From positions 1,364,001 to 1,428,000 of the forward strand of contig CAWAMN010000002.1 of assembly GCA_963783235.1 (NCBI GenBank): a stretch of DNA of 64,000 bases. The letters are read 5' to 3'. This DNA comes from Thiohalomonas sp963783235 (GTDB taxonomy: Bacteria; Pseudomonadota; Gammaproteobacteria; Thiohalomonadales; Thiohalomonadaceae). Under the pieces are notes generated by a model that did no database searches, was not told the origin of the DNA, and was given only the letters and a program-made list of their open reading frames with translations. The translations under genes were made by a program, and so were the position numbers. This document shows positions 9,194 to 16,942 of this stretch, in pieces (positions within the stretch are counted from its first letter, which is position 1; every line of letters starts with the position of its first letter).

Positions 9194-9491
9194 GGTCTAT
9201 CAATCGCGGGTCTTCGAAAAGGCCTTCAAAAGGCTGAGCGAAGAGGCAAAAGACCGAGTTGATGAGGAAATCGGAAAACTCATCGATGACCCGACACTCG
9301 GCGTCCAAAAACAGGGGGACTTGGCCCACCTCCGGGTGCACAAGTTCAAGTTGGAAAATAGCCAGGTGCTGCTCGGCTATTCGTGGATCGAGCAGCAGCT
9401 CGTCCTCTACCTTCTGAACCTTGGGCCGCATGAGAACTTCTACCGTGATGCTCGCCGGCGTCGGAATGCCGACCTGAAGCTCATTAGATAA
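9171..9491 (+). CDS. RelE/ParE-family toxin
   Basis: 106 residues. The pattern FEKAFKRLSEEAKDRVDEEI, then LAHLRVHKFKLENSQVLLGY and LYLLNLGPHENFYRDARR, follows the RelE/ParE fold with a beta-sheet core and a C-terminal region of the NFYRD type. RelE members cleave ribosome-bound mRNA and ParE members poison gyrase; the branch cannot be decided here. The gene starts inside the antitoxin gene. The 154 bp downstream to the next stop hold nothing recognisable. Confidence 0.8.
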   Translation: MSEEREIEVYQSRVFEKAFKRLSEEAKDRVDEEIGKLIDDPTLGVQKQGDLAHLRVHKFKLENSQVLLGYSWIEQQLVLYLLNLGPHENFYRDARRRRNADLKLIR

Positions 9492-9645
9492 CGCGGAATC
9501 AGGCAATGAGAGGTGCCAGTTCTTTTGGCATACTTCTCGACACACGCGAAGCCCCATGTCGAAAAATTCCAGATCCGGGTGTATTGGATGGCCTCCACCA
9601 GGCTGGCGGCTCGGCCCCGCGGTAGGACCGAACACGGCGGAGCCG

Positions 9646-11058
9646 TTATTGAGATTCGGCCACGGGGCGGCCTCCTACGTGGATGTGCGGATACGATCCT
9701 TTTCCTCGTCCCTCTTCCTCGACGGGCACGGGCGACTCGAACTGCTCCCGGTGCCAGGGGCCGGTCTTTCCGAAATCATCCAGATGCAGCGCGGCGGTGC
9801 CGCCCTGCACCTCACGGTATCCGTCGTAATAGCTCTGCACCGAACGGAGGGTCCAGGGCCCATCCTTCGGCGCCGCCGCCAAACGGCCGCCGTCGAACTG
9901 CAGGGTGGCACGGTGACGGCCGACCCGGTCGAAAACAAACCGCTGTGCGGCCGAGGCGAAATGTTTACCGTCGCTCGCCAGGTCCGCCATCAGTGGATAG
10001 CTGCCGGGAAAGCTGATCTCCAGCTCGAACGTGATGGCCAGCGCCTCGAAACGGCCATCCCCGTCCGCGTCGACCGGCTGCTCCTCGAAGTCCGGGAGAA
10101 TGCGGGTGTGGGGCCCGTCCAGGGCGCCCCCTTCGGGTCGTTCGACCGTGGCCAGATTCGACAGGACGAAACTGAAGTCCCCCTCCTCCGGGCCGTGAAA
10201 CTGCGCCGAGAGGTGCCACGGCCCGTCGGTCGCAGCCAGCGCCTCCGCATCGAAGAACTGCTCCCACTCCCCTGTCGGCAGATTCATCGCCCGCGAACTG
10301 CCGACCCGCTGGCGTTGCTCATCCTCCAGCCGCGCACCCAGGCGGGTGCCGGTCAGATCCGCCGCCGCAGAAGGCACCACCCTGACCCGCAGGCCGTTGG
10401 CGGCGCCGTCACCGTCGAAGTCGAGCCATTCGGTTTCCAGGTTGTCGATGAAACGCTCCGGCGCCGTCGTGACCCGCACCCGTGCACTGCGCAGCAGCGG
10501 CCCGCCCCCGTGGCGCGCCTCAAAGTGACCGCTCACTTCGGTCCCGTCGCTGAAACGGCCGGTGTAGTAGACGGTAGCGGGGTAATCGGAATCGTCCCTC
10601 GGCGCGGTAGAGTGGTAGGAGAGTTCCAGCCCAAGCAGCTCTCCAGGCGATTGGCGGAACCGATACCAGGGCGCCCGCTCCGGCGCCTCACGCCAGAGCG
10701 TCTCCAGCCGCTCGACCTCGTCGGTCAGCCAGCCGGGAGCGCGCCGGTAGTCGCTCCAGGGCATGGGATAGTCACGAAGTGCAACCTGCCCACCGAAAAA
10801 CCCACCGATCGCACCGGCCGCGAACAGGGCACCGAGGAGGGGCCAAGGCCGTCGCACGCCAGTCAGCCAGGCCACAACCAGCCCCACAGCCGCCAGCCCG
10901 AGCGGTACCGCCACGGCCCAGAACAGCAGCGCTGCCGCCTGGTTGAGACCCGTCAAAAATCCGGTCAGCCGCTGGGAGTCGACCGCGTGGTGACCGGCGG
11001 CGAAAAACGCCAATCCCACCAGCCCCAGAGCGACACGCCATGCCATTCGCCGGGCCAT
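9646..11058 (-). CDS. Membrane-anchored protein with large extracytoplasmic region, unknown function
   Basis: About 470 residues from ATG at 11058, behind GGGAGAGGG. Three hydrophobic helices occupy roughly residues 8-95, followed by a large soluble part rich in beta strands. It contains repeated DxDGDG-like stretches (WLDFDGDGAANGLRVRV and PVDADGDGRFEALAITF) that resemble calcium-binding FG-GAP or dockerin-type loops. No family was recognised. It faces the toxin-antitoxin modules on both sides and shares the membrane-plus-beta layout of the protein at 33900-35429 without obvious sequence identity. The opposite strand is open for 560 codons, but that is a shadow of high-GC codon use. Confidence 0.65.
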   Translation of the reverse strand: MARRMAWRVALGLVGLAFFAAGHHAVDSQRLTGFLTGLNQAAALLFWAVAVPLGLAAVGLVVAWLTGVRRPWPLLGALFAAGAIGGFFGGQVALRDYPMPWSDYRRAPGWLTDEVERLETLWREAPERAPWYRFRQSPGELLGLELSYHSTAPRDDSDYPATVYYTGRFSDGTEVSGHFEARHGGGPLLRSARVRVTTAPERFIDNLETEWLDFDGDGAANGLRVRVVPSAAADLTGTRLGARLEDEQRQRVGSSRAMNLPTGEWEQFFDAEALAATDGPWHLSAQFHGPEEGDFSFVLSNLATVERPEGGALDGPHTRILPDFEEQPVDADGDGRFEALAITFELEISFPGSYPLMADLASDGKHFASAAQRFVFDRVGRHRATLQFDGGRLAAAPKDGPWTLRSVQSYYDGYREVQGGTAALHLDDFGKTGPWHREQFESPVPVEEEGRGKGSYPHIHVGGRPVAESQ

Positions 11059-11188
11059 GCTCAAACCCTCTCCCGCTTTCTCCCTGGCACCGTGTTGAGC
11101 TTACCACCGCATAGGAAAATTCTCGTGACGGCTGGCATGCCTTCCTCCGAGCGCCACCTCCAGCTTCAAAAGGCCGTGGCCCGACTGA

Positions 11189-11539
11189 TCAGTACTGCTC
11201 CATATACGCCACCACTTCCGCCAGGCGCCCCTCATCAATGATGAGATAAAACGGCGAACGACCCAGCTCGCCGTGCTCCCGCCGCAACCAGTTGATCATC
11301 CGAGCCTCATCCCCCGCCATTCGCTCATCCAGCAACTGATAAAAACGGACAAACAGGCCCGCCTGCCGCCACGCCTTCGTCCCCTCTTCCAGAAGGAGAC
11401 GGCCACTATAAAGCTCGCTGATCGACTCGCACTTGAAGCCGAGTATCCGCGCCACCTCGGCACGGACCAGGCCGAGCAGATCACCGGCCTGGACGACCGA
11501 CTGGCTGAGCTTTCGGGGAGAAAACAGGGGATCATCCAC
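11189..11539 (-). CDS. Second MbcA/ParS/Xre-type antitoxin homologue, divergent
   Basis: 116 residues if started at the GTG at 11539; the true start is uncertain because the frame stays open upstream. The C-terminal part (ARMINWLRREHGELGRSPFY then EGRLAEVVAYMEQY) matches the toxin-binding domain of the Xre/MbcA/ParS (DUF2384) family and resembles the same region of the antitoxin encoded on the other strand at 11690. It has no adjacent toxin on its own strand. It may be an orphan antitoxin or a regulator for the neighbouring RES module. Confidence 0.6.
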   Translation of the reverse strand: MDDPLFSPRKLSQSVVQAGDLLGLVRAEVARILGFKCESISELYSGRLLLEEGTKAWRQAGLFVRFYQLLDERMAGDEARMINWLRREHGELGRSPFYLIIDEGRLAEVVAYMEQY

Positions 11540-11689
11540 GGTGCGGCATAGTAGTGGAAAAGGGGTTACTTCTCTCTCAACGGTTCGGAGTATAGCGGAT
11601 GGACCTGCGCCGGCAGGTTGGATAAGACTGTTGCATTTGCCGCTTTTGAAGCCTAATGTTGACATAAGTCGCAGACAGGAGGCCGAGAG

Positions 11690-12043
11690 ATGGCCAACCC
11701 AGCGCTGAAGGACGACAAAACCGCCATCCTGACCAAGTCCTTGCGGAAGGCCGGACAGCAACTCGGGCTGGATCAGGCAAGTCTCGGCAGAGTGATCGGC
11801 AGGGACCGCTCCGCCTTTCGCCGGGGCATCGACCCGGAATCCAAAGAGGGAGAGCTCGCACTCCTCCTGATCCGCTGCTATCGCAGCCTGTTTGCCCTCA
11901 TGGGCGGTGATCCGGAGCAGATGCGCCACTGGATGACGACCCACAACCTGCATACCGGTGGAATACCGGCGCAACAGGTGCAGAGTGTCGAAGGCCTGGT
12001 GCGGGTAATGGCTTACCTCGACGCGATCCGCGGAAAAGTCTGA
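11690..12043 (+). CDS. MbcA/ParS/Xre antitoxin of a RES-type toxin-antitoxin pair
   Basis: 117 residues with ATG at 11690 and AGGAGG upstream. The N-terminal half (SLRKAGQQLGLDQASLGRVI) is an Xre-like helix-turn-helix. The C-terminal half ends in the DUF2384 toxin-binding pattern (MRHWMTTHNLHTGGIPAQQV, EGLVRVMAYL). In this family the antitoxin neutralises the RES toxin and represses the operon. It is followed six bases later by the toxin gene. Confidence 0.85.
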   Translation: MANPALKDDKTAILTKSLRKAGQQLGLDQASLGRVIGRDRSAFRRGIDPESKEGELALLLIRCYRSLFALMGGDPEQMRHWMTTHNLHTGGIPAQQVQSVEGLVRVMAYLDAIRGKV

Positions 12044-12049
12044 ACACGC

Positions 12050-12802
12050 GTGTCGGAACTCTGGACCCAATGCCGGCTGCACGAAGCGGCCCACCGCATC
12101 AGGGGGGTGCTGTTTCGCATCGTGGAGAGCCAGGAGCAGGTCGCCACCAACGGCCTGGTCGACTCACTCGAAGAGCAGAGCGTGCTGGAGGAGATGCTGG
12201 AGGGGGTCAAACCGCCCATGCGCGCCGGCAGCGACAGACTGCACTACATCCTGATGACCCCCTTTCGTTACCCTCCGCTGAAGCATGGCTCCCGCTACGG
12301 GCGTCGCCACGAACCTTCCCTCTTCTACGGTTCGCTTTCGGCGGATACTGCGCTGGCGGAGTGTGCCTACTACCGCCTGCTGTTCTGGCATGGCATGGCC
12401 ACGCCTCCACCCAAGCGGATCCAGACGCGCCACACCCTGTTTCAGGCGAAGTACGCTGCTGAACAGGGACTTCAACTCCAGCACTCGCCATGCGACAAGC
12501 ACCGAAAAACACTCGCCCACCCGGCGGACTACTCGCACACCCAGGCGCTCGGCTCGGCCATGCGAGAAGCGGGAATCGAGGCCTTCGAATTTCCCTCGGC
12601 ACGCGACCCCGACGGCGGCGAGAATGTCGCCCTGTTCGGGCCGTCCAGCCTGGCATCCAAGGCCCCCACGCTGACGGAATCATTGTGGTGCCAGGTGAAC
12701 GGCGAGCGCGTCACGTTTCTGAACGCCTCCGAAAACAGCACAGCGGCTTTCCAGGCGGAGCACTTTTTACACGACGGGCGGCTTCCCCAGCCGGCGCTGT
12801 AG
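12050..12802 (+). CDS. RES-domain toxin
   Basis: 250 residues, GTG start at 12050. RES toxins carry conserved Arg, Glu and Ser residues and break down NAD+. The segments LFRIVESQEQVATNGLVDS, the YGSLSADTALAECAYYRLLF block with its Glu, and the late ENVALFGPSSL region fit the family. Length is at the upper end, as in the longer MbcT/ParT-like members. Six bases after the antitoxin, so both form one operon. Confidence 0.8.
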   Translation: MSELWTQCRLHEAAHRIRGVLFRIVESQEQVATNGLVDSLEEQSVLEEMLEGVKPPMRAGSDRLHYILMTPFRYPPLKHGSRYGRRHEPSLFYGSLSADTALAECAYYRLLFWHGMATPPPKRIQTRHTLFQAKYAAEQGLQLQHSPCDKHRKTLAHPADYSHTQALGSAMREAGIEAFEFPSARDPDGGENVALFGPSSLASKAPTLTESLWCQVNGERVTFLNASENSTAAFQAEHFLHDGRLPQPAL

Positions 12803-12912
12803 CGCACATGCTGACTACGCTTTTCGATTCGCCCCGGGGGCGGGGCTCCTACTCGCCAAACCGACGCCACCGCAATTTGCAGGAGCGTGCCCCGCGCGCG
12901 AACCGCCCATTT

Positions 12913-12978
12913 GTGAGCGGCTTCCAGCCGCGATAGGGGTGTGGGCTGGTGAGAATCGCGGCAGGATGCCGCTCCCAC
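12913..12978. repeat. REP-like inverted pair
   Basis: Units GTGAGCGGCTTCCAGCC (from 12913) and TCGCGGCAGGATGCCGCTCC (from 12956) face each other and match the cluster at 2149-2305. Related GGGGCTCCTACTCGCC-type sequences precede them from about 12829. They fill the 228-bp gap between the RES toxin gene and the convergent outer-membrane protein gene. Confidence 0.65.
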
Positions 12979-13030
12979 GCACCCAGCTTGGTGTGTTCTT
13001 CGCGTCTTGGCGCCTTTGCCCGCGAAGAAC

Positions 13031-13630
13031 CTAATCAAGCCGGACAACCACTCCGCCCATAACGGCGTACTGGGTCAACAGATCGCCCGAGACCGCAAAA
13101 ACGCAACCGCCGCTGCAGAAAACGCTCGTATTGTTGTTGAACAGCGTGCCGAACCCGCGCGCCTCCAGCCGGACCCCAACCCTCCGGGTCGCCATCCAGC
13201 GGGCACCCAGACCCAGGCTCAGGGAGGGGCGGGTCTCCGAGTCCTGCCCGCCGGGGCGTGGACTGAAATGGGTCAGGCCAAGCCCCCCGCTTAGAAAGCC
13301 TTGCCACCCCTCGAAGTTGTCCGAGAGCACCGTCCCGCCCACGTGCAGGTAGTGAATATCCAGGGCCGCCAGCGCCTCCTCGCCAACGGCCGCATTGTCC
13401 CGCAGGCGCGTCTCCTGGCGGCTGTACAGCAACTCCAGATCGCGCCCGGCATCGAGCGGAGTGCCGATGAGCAGCCCACGCACCGGCTCTTCGGCCAAAT
13501 CCAGAGTGGTTCCGCTGTCGAGATCATCCAGTTCGCCTCCACCCTGAAGGCCGTAAAGCAGCGACACCTCGGCTGCAGCGACGATGGCTGGGAAGAGGCC
13601 AAGCAGCAGCGGGAGTAATAACCGGGTCAT
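13031..13630 (-). CDS. Predicted outer-membrane beta-barrel protein
   Basis: 199 residues from ATG at 13630. A signal peptide (TRLLLPLLLGLFPAIVAAA) is followed by alternating amphipathic strands with glycine and aromatic residues (VSLLYGLQGGGELDDLDS, FLSGGLGLTHFSPRPGG, LSLGLGARWMATRRVGVRLE). This pattern resembles small OmpA/OmpW-like barrels. Two cysteines close together (VFCSGGCVF) near the C-terminus could form a disulphide. The role is unknown. The 264 bp to the next gene hold nothing I recognise. Confidence 0.65.
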   Translation of the reverse strand: MTRLLLPLLLGLFPAIVAAAEVSLLYGLQGGGELDDLDSGTTLDLAEEPVRGLLIGTPLDAGRDLELLYSRQETRLRDNAAVGEEALAALDIHYLHVGGTVLSDNFEGWQGFLSGGLGLTHFSPRPGGQDSETRPSLSLGLGARWMATRRVGVRLEARGFGTLFNNNTSVFCSGGCVFAVSGDLLTQYAVMGGVVVRLD

Positions 13631-13894
13631 GGTTTGAATCAAAAAACCAGTTTAAAGGGCAGCACGAGCGGGTGCTTGTAAGTCACCAGTCTAGACTGCG
13701 GCCCGCCGGGGGAATAATCGGGGACATACCCGATAATTCCGCCGATGGTTCCGATTACCTCTCAGAGTATCCGGCACCTCGTCCAACCTATACTTTGGAA
13801 ATGACCCCTGCCCTGATGGTTTGGGGCCAAATAGTTAAGCCGCGGCCGTGCACAAGGACATTCACGGCCCACCTTGCACAGGGAGGAGCCAGCA

Positions 13895-14818
13895 ATGAAA
13901 TCGGCATACATCACGCACTATGGCAGTGTGGACGACGTCGTCGAACTGGGTGATGTGCCCAAGCCCGAGCTGCAACCCGACGAAGTCCTTATCGAAGCTC
14001 ACTCGGCGGGGGTGAATCCCATCGACTGGAAGATCATCGAAGGCGTTATGAGTTCCGGCAAACCGCTGACAGGGCCCCGCCGGATCGGATACGACGTCTC
14101 CGGTGTGGTCGCAGAGATCGGAAGTGCGGTGACCCGCTTCAGACCCGGTGATGAAGTCTTCTGCCGAGTCGACTCCGCCCACCCGGGCGCATTTGCCGAA
14201 TACGTCGCCGTCATCGAAGGCCTGGTGGCGCCAAAGCCGAAGAACATCGATTTCACCGAGGCCGCCGCCGTCCCGCTGGCGTCGATGACGGCCTGGCAGG
14301 CCCTGTTCGAACACATCCAGCTCAAATCCGGACAAAAGGTGCTGATCCATGCCGGGGTCGGCGGGGTCGGCTCGTTCGCGATCCAGTTCGCCCAACACGC
14401 GGGTGCGCAGGTGGCCACCACCGTCGGGCCGCAAAGCGTCGAACGGGCCAAGGCGCTGGGTGCAACCTGGGTAATCGATTACCAGCACGAGCGCTTCGAG
14501 AAGCGGCTGCACGACTTCGATGCCGTCTTCGACACCATCGGCGGAGAAACCCAGCGCCGCTCCCTTGCCGTACTTAAACCCGGAGGCGTTCTGGTCTCAA
14601 CCGTCGGAATCTCCGTCCCGGACACACCCGGAATTCGCCTGATCCCGATGATCATGCACGCGGAGGAATCCCAGCTGGAGGAGATTGCCAAGCTCATCGA
14701 ATCAGGTGAAGTACGGCCGGTGATCGATCGAGTATTTTCCCTGGATCAGATAAAAGAGGCGCTGCTATACAGCCGCTCCGGACACGCGCACGGCAAGATT
14801 GTGGTGCGAGTGCGTTAG
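13895..14818 (+). CDS. Zinc-free medium-chain NADP-dependent oxidoreductase (quinone-reductase type)
   Basis: 307 residues from ATG at 13895, with GGAGGAG eight bases upstream. The N-terminal catalytic half shows VLIEAHSAGVNPIDWKIIEG and RIGYDVSGVVAEIG. The Rossmann half shows VLIHAGVGGVGSFAIQFAQH. The zinc-ligand cysteines of alcohol dehydrogenases are absent, as in the quinone oxidoreductase/zeta-crystallin subgroup. It probably reduces quinones or enals with NADPH in the cytoplasm. It stands alone, which gives no pathway. Confidence 0.9.
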   Translation: MKSAYITHYGSVDDVVELGDVPKPELQPDEVLIEAHSAGVNPIDWKIIEGVMSSGKPLTGPRRIGYDVSGVVAEIGSAVTRFRPGDEVFCRVDSAHPGAFAEYVAVIEGLVAPKPKNIDFTEAAAVPLASMTAWQALFEHIQLKSGQKVLIHAGVGGVGSFAIQFAQHAGAQVATTVGPQSVERAKALGATWVIDYQHERFEKRLHDFDAVFDTIGGETQRRSLAVLKPGGVLVSTVGISVPDTPGIRLIPMIMHAEESQLEEIAKLIESGEVRPVIDRVFSLDQIKEALLYSRSGHAHGKIVVRVR

Positions 14819-14896
14819 CGCGGGCGGCGAATGCTGCTCATTCCCGCCGCTCCTGCATCGAATCGGCAGGAGCGACGGGGCGACTCCCGCCCTGGA

Positions 14897-14938
14897 GGGA
14901 GACGACCCCATGAACGGGGGAGGGAGGGCGACGCAGGA
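14897..14938. repeat. Diverged copy of the 75-bp intergenic repeat family
   Basis: GGGAGACGACCCCATGAACG and the following bases resemble, in inverted orientation and at about 80 percent identity by eye, the repeats at 35503-35577 and 37364-37438. A shorter similar stretch is at about 7399-7417. The surrounding 14819-15045 gap holds no gene. Confidence 0.45.
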
Positions 14939-15045
14939 GGCCAAGCTTACTTCCCCCGCTTCAAAACAGATTAAGCGGTGTTCAATCGAGATCAACGGAT
15001 GCGTCCTGTTTTCCATTTTGGAGGGAAACGGGTCTCCTTTTGCTT

Positions 15046-15235
15046 TCACTCTCTGGTCGGTCCCAGCACCCTGACGCGCTTTAACAATTCCTCGGCCAGC
15101 GTGACCAACTCCGCAAGCAACTTCTCGTCAATATCGAGGTGCCCTTCATACTCGGCTAGATTACGCCGCCGATGGCACTGATCCAGAACACGGCACTGGG
15201 CATCTTCAAACCGCAGGGTATGTTTTAACTTCCAT
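15046..15235 (-). pseudogene. Truncated and frameshifted HEPN-type toxin
   Basis: A strong GGGAGGGG ribosome-binding site and ATG at 15235 directly follow the MNT gene, but the frame from that ATG ends after nine codons. If one A of the run at 15223-15226 is dropped, it continues as a peptide of about 60 residues with CHRRRNLAEYEGHLDIDEKL and a helical end. That matches the C-terminal third of HEPN proteins partnered with MNT nucleotidyltransferases (RxxRN...Y motif). The N-terminal two thirds are missing, so this is an internal deletion plus a frameshift. Confidence 0.6.
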
Positions 15236-15247
15236 GCTCACCCCTCC

Positions 15248-15853
15248 CTATCGGTTCGCCTCGTCCCACTCAGGACTTCGTTTAATCCACAACACATTCT
15301 GCTCCATCAGACGGGTAATGAAGTGCTGCTGCTTAGCTCTACGCTCCAGGAACTCATGCGACGTATAGAGCGTCGGGTTGATGGTACGCCCCAACTGCCG
15401 CTCCGCCCCGGCCAGCGCCTCCATCACCGCGCCATAACTCAGGCTGTTGCTGACCAGCAGCAGGTCGATGTCACTGTCCGCGTGCTCCGTCCCCTTGGCA
15501 ACGGAACCATAAATCAGGGCGAGATCGATTTCATCCAGCAGCGGCTCCAGGGCAGACCCCACGATGTCCACAAGGCCGAACGTCTTCTGCGCAATCCCCT
15601 TCAACTCCTCGAAGATCGGGTTCCTGGCATTGGCCTGATAGTGGTTCTGGTTACCGATCCGGGTCACCGTCAGCAGGCCCGCCGCAGTAAGCTTCTCCAC
15701 CTCCCGCTTCACCGAACCCTTGCCCACCCCCGCCAGCCGCACCAGCTCATTCAGGTAGAAGCTCTGCTGCGGTCGGCCATAGAGCAGCCCAAGCACCCGC
15801 TGCTGGGTCTTGCTGAAGAGCGCATCACCGATATTTGTCGTCACGGATTGCAT
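15248..15853 (-). CDS. Winged-helix MNT nucleotidyltransferase (antitoxin type)
   Basis: 201 residues from ATG at 15853. Residues about 10-75 form a winged helix (QQRVLGLLYGRPQQSFYLNE and GVGKGSVKREVEKLTAAGLL). Residues about 95-160 hold the minimal nucleotidyltransferase motif YGSVAKGTEHADSDIDLLLV with the GSxxxG and DxD residues. MNT proteins of this kind AMPylate and so neutralise HEPN ribonuclease toxins. The helix-turn-helix part can repress the operon. The partner at 15046-15235 is broken, which leaves the antitoxin gene intact on its own. Confidence 0.85.
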   Translation of the reverse strand: MQSVTTNIGDALFSKTQQRVLGLLYGRPQQSFYLNELVRLAGVGKGSVKREVEKLTAAGLLTVTRIGNQNHYQANARNPIFEELKGIAQKTFGLVDIVGSALEPLLDEIDLALIYGSVAKGTEHADSDIDLLLVSNSLSYGAVMEALAGAERQLGRTINPTLYTSHEFLERRAKQQHFITRLMEQNVLWIKRSPEWDEANR

Positions 15854-15884
15854 CAGGCCCACGAAGAAAAGTCGCGATTCGGGT

Positions 15885-15913
15885 ACTATAGGTCCCAATT
15901 TGGGACTGTTCAA
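15885..15913 (-). promoter_or_regulatory. Promoter of the MNT gene with operator in its spacer
   Basis: On the minus strand, TTGAAC (15908-15913) and TATAGT (15885-15890) are 17 bp apart, an ideal sigma-70 spacing. The spacer contains a perfect 7-1-7 palindrome at 15892-15906 (GTCCCAA-A-TTGGGAC). A repressor there would block RNA polymerase; the winged-helix MNT protein is the natural candidate. Confidence 0.7.
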
Positions 15914-15948
15914 TATTAACCTTCCATGGGGCCGAGAAGCTCCGTACC

Positions 15949-16163
15949 TCACCCCCCACCTGAACGCAGCTGTCCCAAAACCACCCGGCGCTGCGCCTTG
16001 GACATTCCACCCCACGTCAAAATCAACTCCGCCAGTTCGTCATCTCGGGCATAAAAGTAGGGTACCGGGACCCCAAGCGCGTCGGCAATCCGCTCCATCA
16101 TCGAGTAATCCGGAAGATGCCGACCGGCCGTCTCGCAGCAAAGATTGCCGAACTGGAGGCGCT
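15949..16163 (-). pseudogene. C-terminal fragment of an Xre-family regulator
   Basis: The frame closes at a TAG near 16163 upstream and at the TGA at 15949-15951. Between them is a recognisable C-terminal Xre segment: YSMMERIADALGVPVPYFYA followed by RDDELAELILTWGGMSKAQR. The first helices, including the DNA-recognition helix, are missing. The upstream end overlaps the coiled-coil remnant on the other strand. Confidence 0.6.
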
Positions 16164-16250
16164 AATCGCCAAGTGGGTCCATGCTTTCGACCCGGAGTCG
16201 AAGTAGATGCTTTACCTGTTGAGAGAAGCGCTGGAGATGGGACGAATACC
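16117..16250 (+). pseudogene. Decayed copy of the short coiled-coil protein at 16733
   Basis: Reads IAELEALIAKWVHAFDPESK, then a TAG stop, then MLYLLREALEMGR. The intact gene has NAELEALITRWARANEPESK, a tryptophan codon in place of the stop, then the same MLYLLREALEMGR. The ends differ, so this is a partial, inactivated duplicate. The region 16250-16448 after it holds no gene that I can support. Confidence 0.75.
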
Positions 16251-16448
16251 GGGCGTATCCCATGGCAGCCGGGAAACCGCGAACAGCCCCAAAGGATTGA
16301 CCCGGCCATCGTTCCCCGTTTTGCTTTTCGTTGCACCATTTCCGAACCACATTTGGGACAGGACGGAGAGCTGTTTGTGGCACAGGTGCAGCAGCTTGCT
16401 TATCGTGCTGTGCATTAACGCACGTTGGTGGGCGAGCCTGAATAGCGT

Positions 16449-16649
16449 TTAGTCGCGCAACAAATCGCAAACATCACACTTCAAGGCCCGGGAAATCTGC
16501 TCCAGTGTCTTGATGGTGGTGTTCTGCGCGGCACTTTCCAGACGGGTGAGTGTGGGCCGACTGATCCCCAGTTTGCGCGCAAACTGCTCCTGAGTCAGAT
16601 CGCCCCTTCTGGTACGGAGATTACGCGCAAGTGTGTCGGCCAGGCTCAT
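16449..16649 (-). CDS. Xre-family helix-turn-helix regulator
   Basis: 66 residues from ATG at 16649, nearly just a helix-turn-helix: LTQEQFARKLGISRPTLTRL then TIKTLEQISRALKCDVCDLL. Such minimal Xre proteins are typical repressors of toxin-antitoxin and defence operons. The start codon overlaps the first of three related palindromes (16648-16665), so autorepression is likely. It is divergent from the short coiled-coil gene. Confidence 0.8.
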   Translation of the reverse strand: MSLADTLARNLRTRRGDLTQEQFARKLGISRPTLTRLESAAQNTTIKTLEQISRALKCDVCDLLRD

Positions 16650-16721
16650 GTTCAGATATGAACATAGCCTCTTGTTCACATGTGCACATGTTTGGTAGCT
16701 TATCCATGTTCACATGTGGAC
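16648..16721. promoter_or_regulatory. Three operator palindromes between divergent genes
   Basis: ATGTTCAGATATGAACAT (16648-16665) is a perfect 7-4-7 palindrome. TGTTCACATGTGCACA (16673-16688) and TGTTCACATGTGGAC (16707-16721) are imperfect versions of the same motif, roughly tGTTCAcatgTGaACa. They span the shared promoter of the Xre gene and the coiled-coil gene. Confidence 0.65.
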
Positions 16722-16732
16722 GGAGAGTTCAG

Positions 16733-16942
16733 ATGCCGGAACGAACTACGGAACAGATAGAGCGACTCAAAGAAAAGAATGCCGAACTGGAGGCACTAAT
16801 CACCAGATGGGCCCGGGCCAACGAACCTGAGTCGAAGTGGATGCTTTATCTATTGCGGGAAGCTTTGGAAATGGGGCGGTTGAAGCTTAGAAAAGCCGAA
16901 CGCGACAGTGACAGGACTTTTACCAGCCCGAAGAGCTGTTAG
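16733..16942 (+). CDS. Short charged coiled-coil protein, unknown function
   Basis: 69 residues from ATG at 16733, with CGGAGAG upstream. It is almost entirely helical and charged: TTEQIERLKEKNAELEALIT then KWMLYLLREALEMGRLKLRK. No family was recognised. Its stop codon overlaps the stop codon of the convergent helicase gene (16939-16942). A decayed copy at 16117-16250 preserves the core, which shows the sequence was once duplicated. With the divergent Xre gene it looks like a small regulated accessory module. Confidence 0.65.
   Translation: MPERTTEQIERLKEKNAELEALITRWARANEPESKWMLYLLREALEMGRLKLRKAERDSDRTFTSPKSC

Noticed and set aside
9556..11241. 561-codon open frame on the plus strand
   Set aside because: Shadow of the membrane-protein gene on the other strand; composition is Arg/Pro/Gly-rich and no domain is visible.
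16250..16448. Possible coding remnant after the decayed coiled-coil copy
   Set aside because: No frame gives a recognisable protein.
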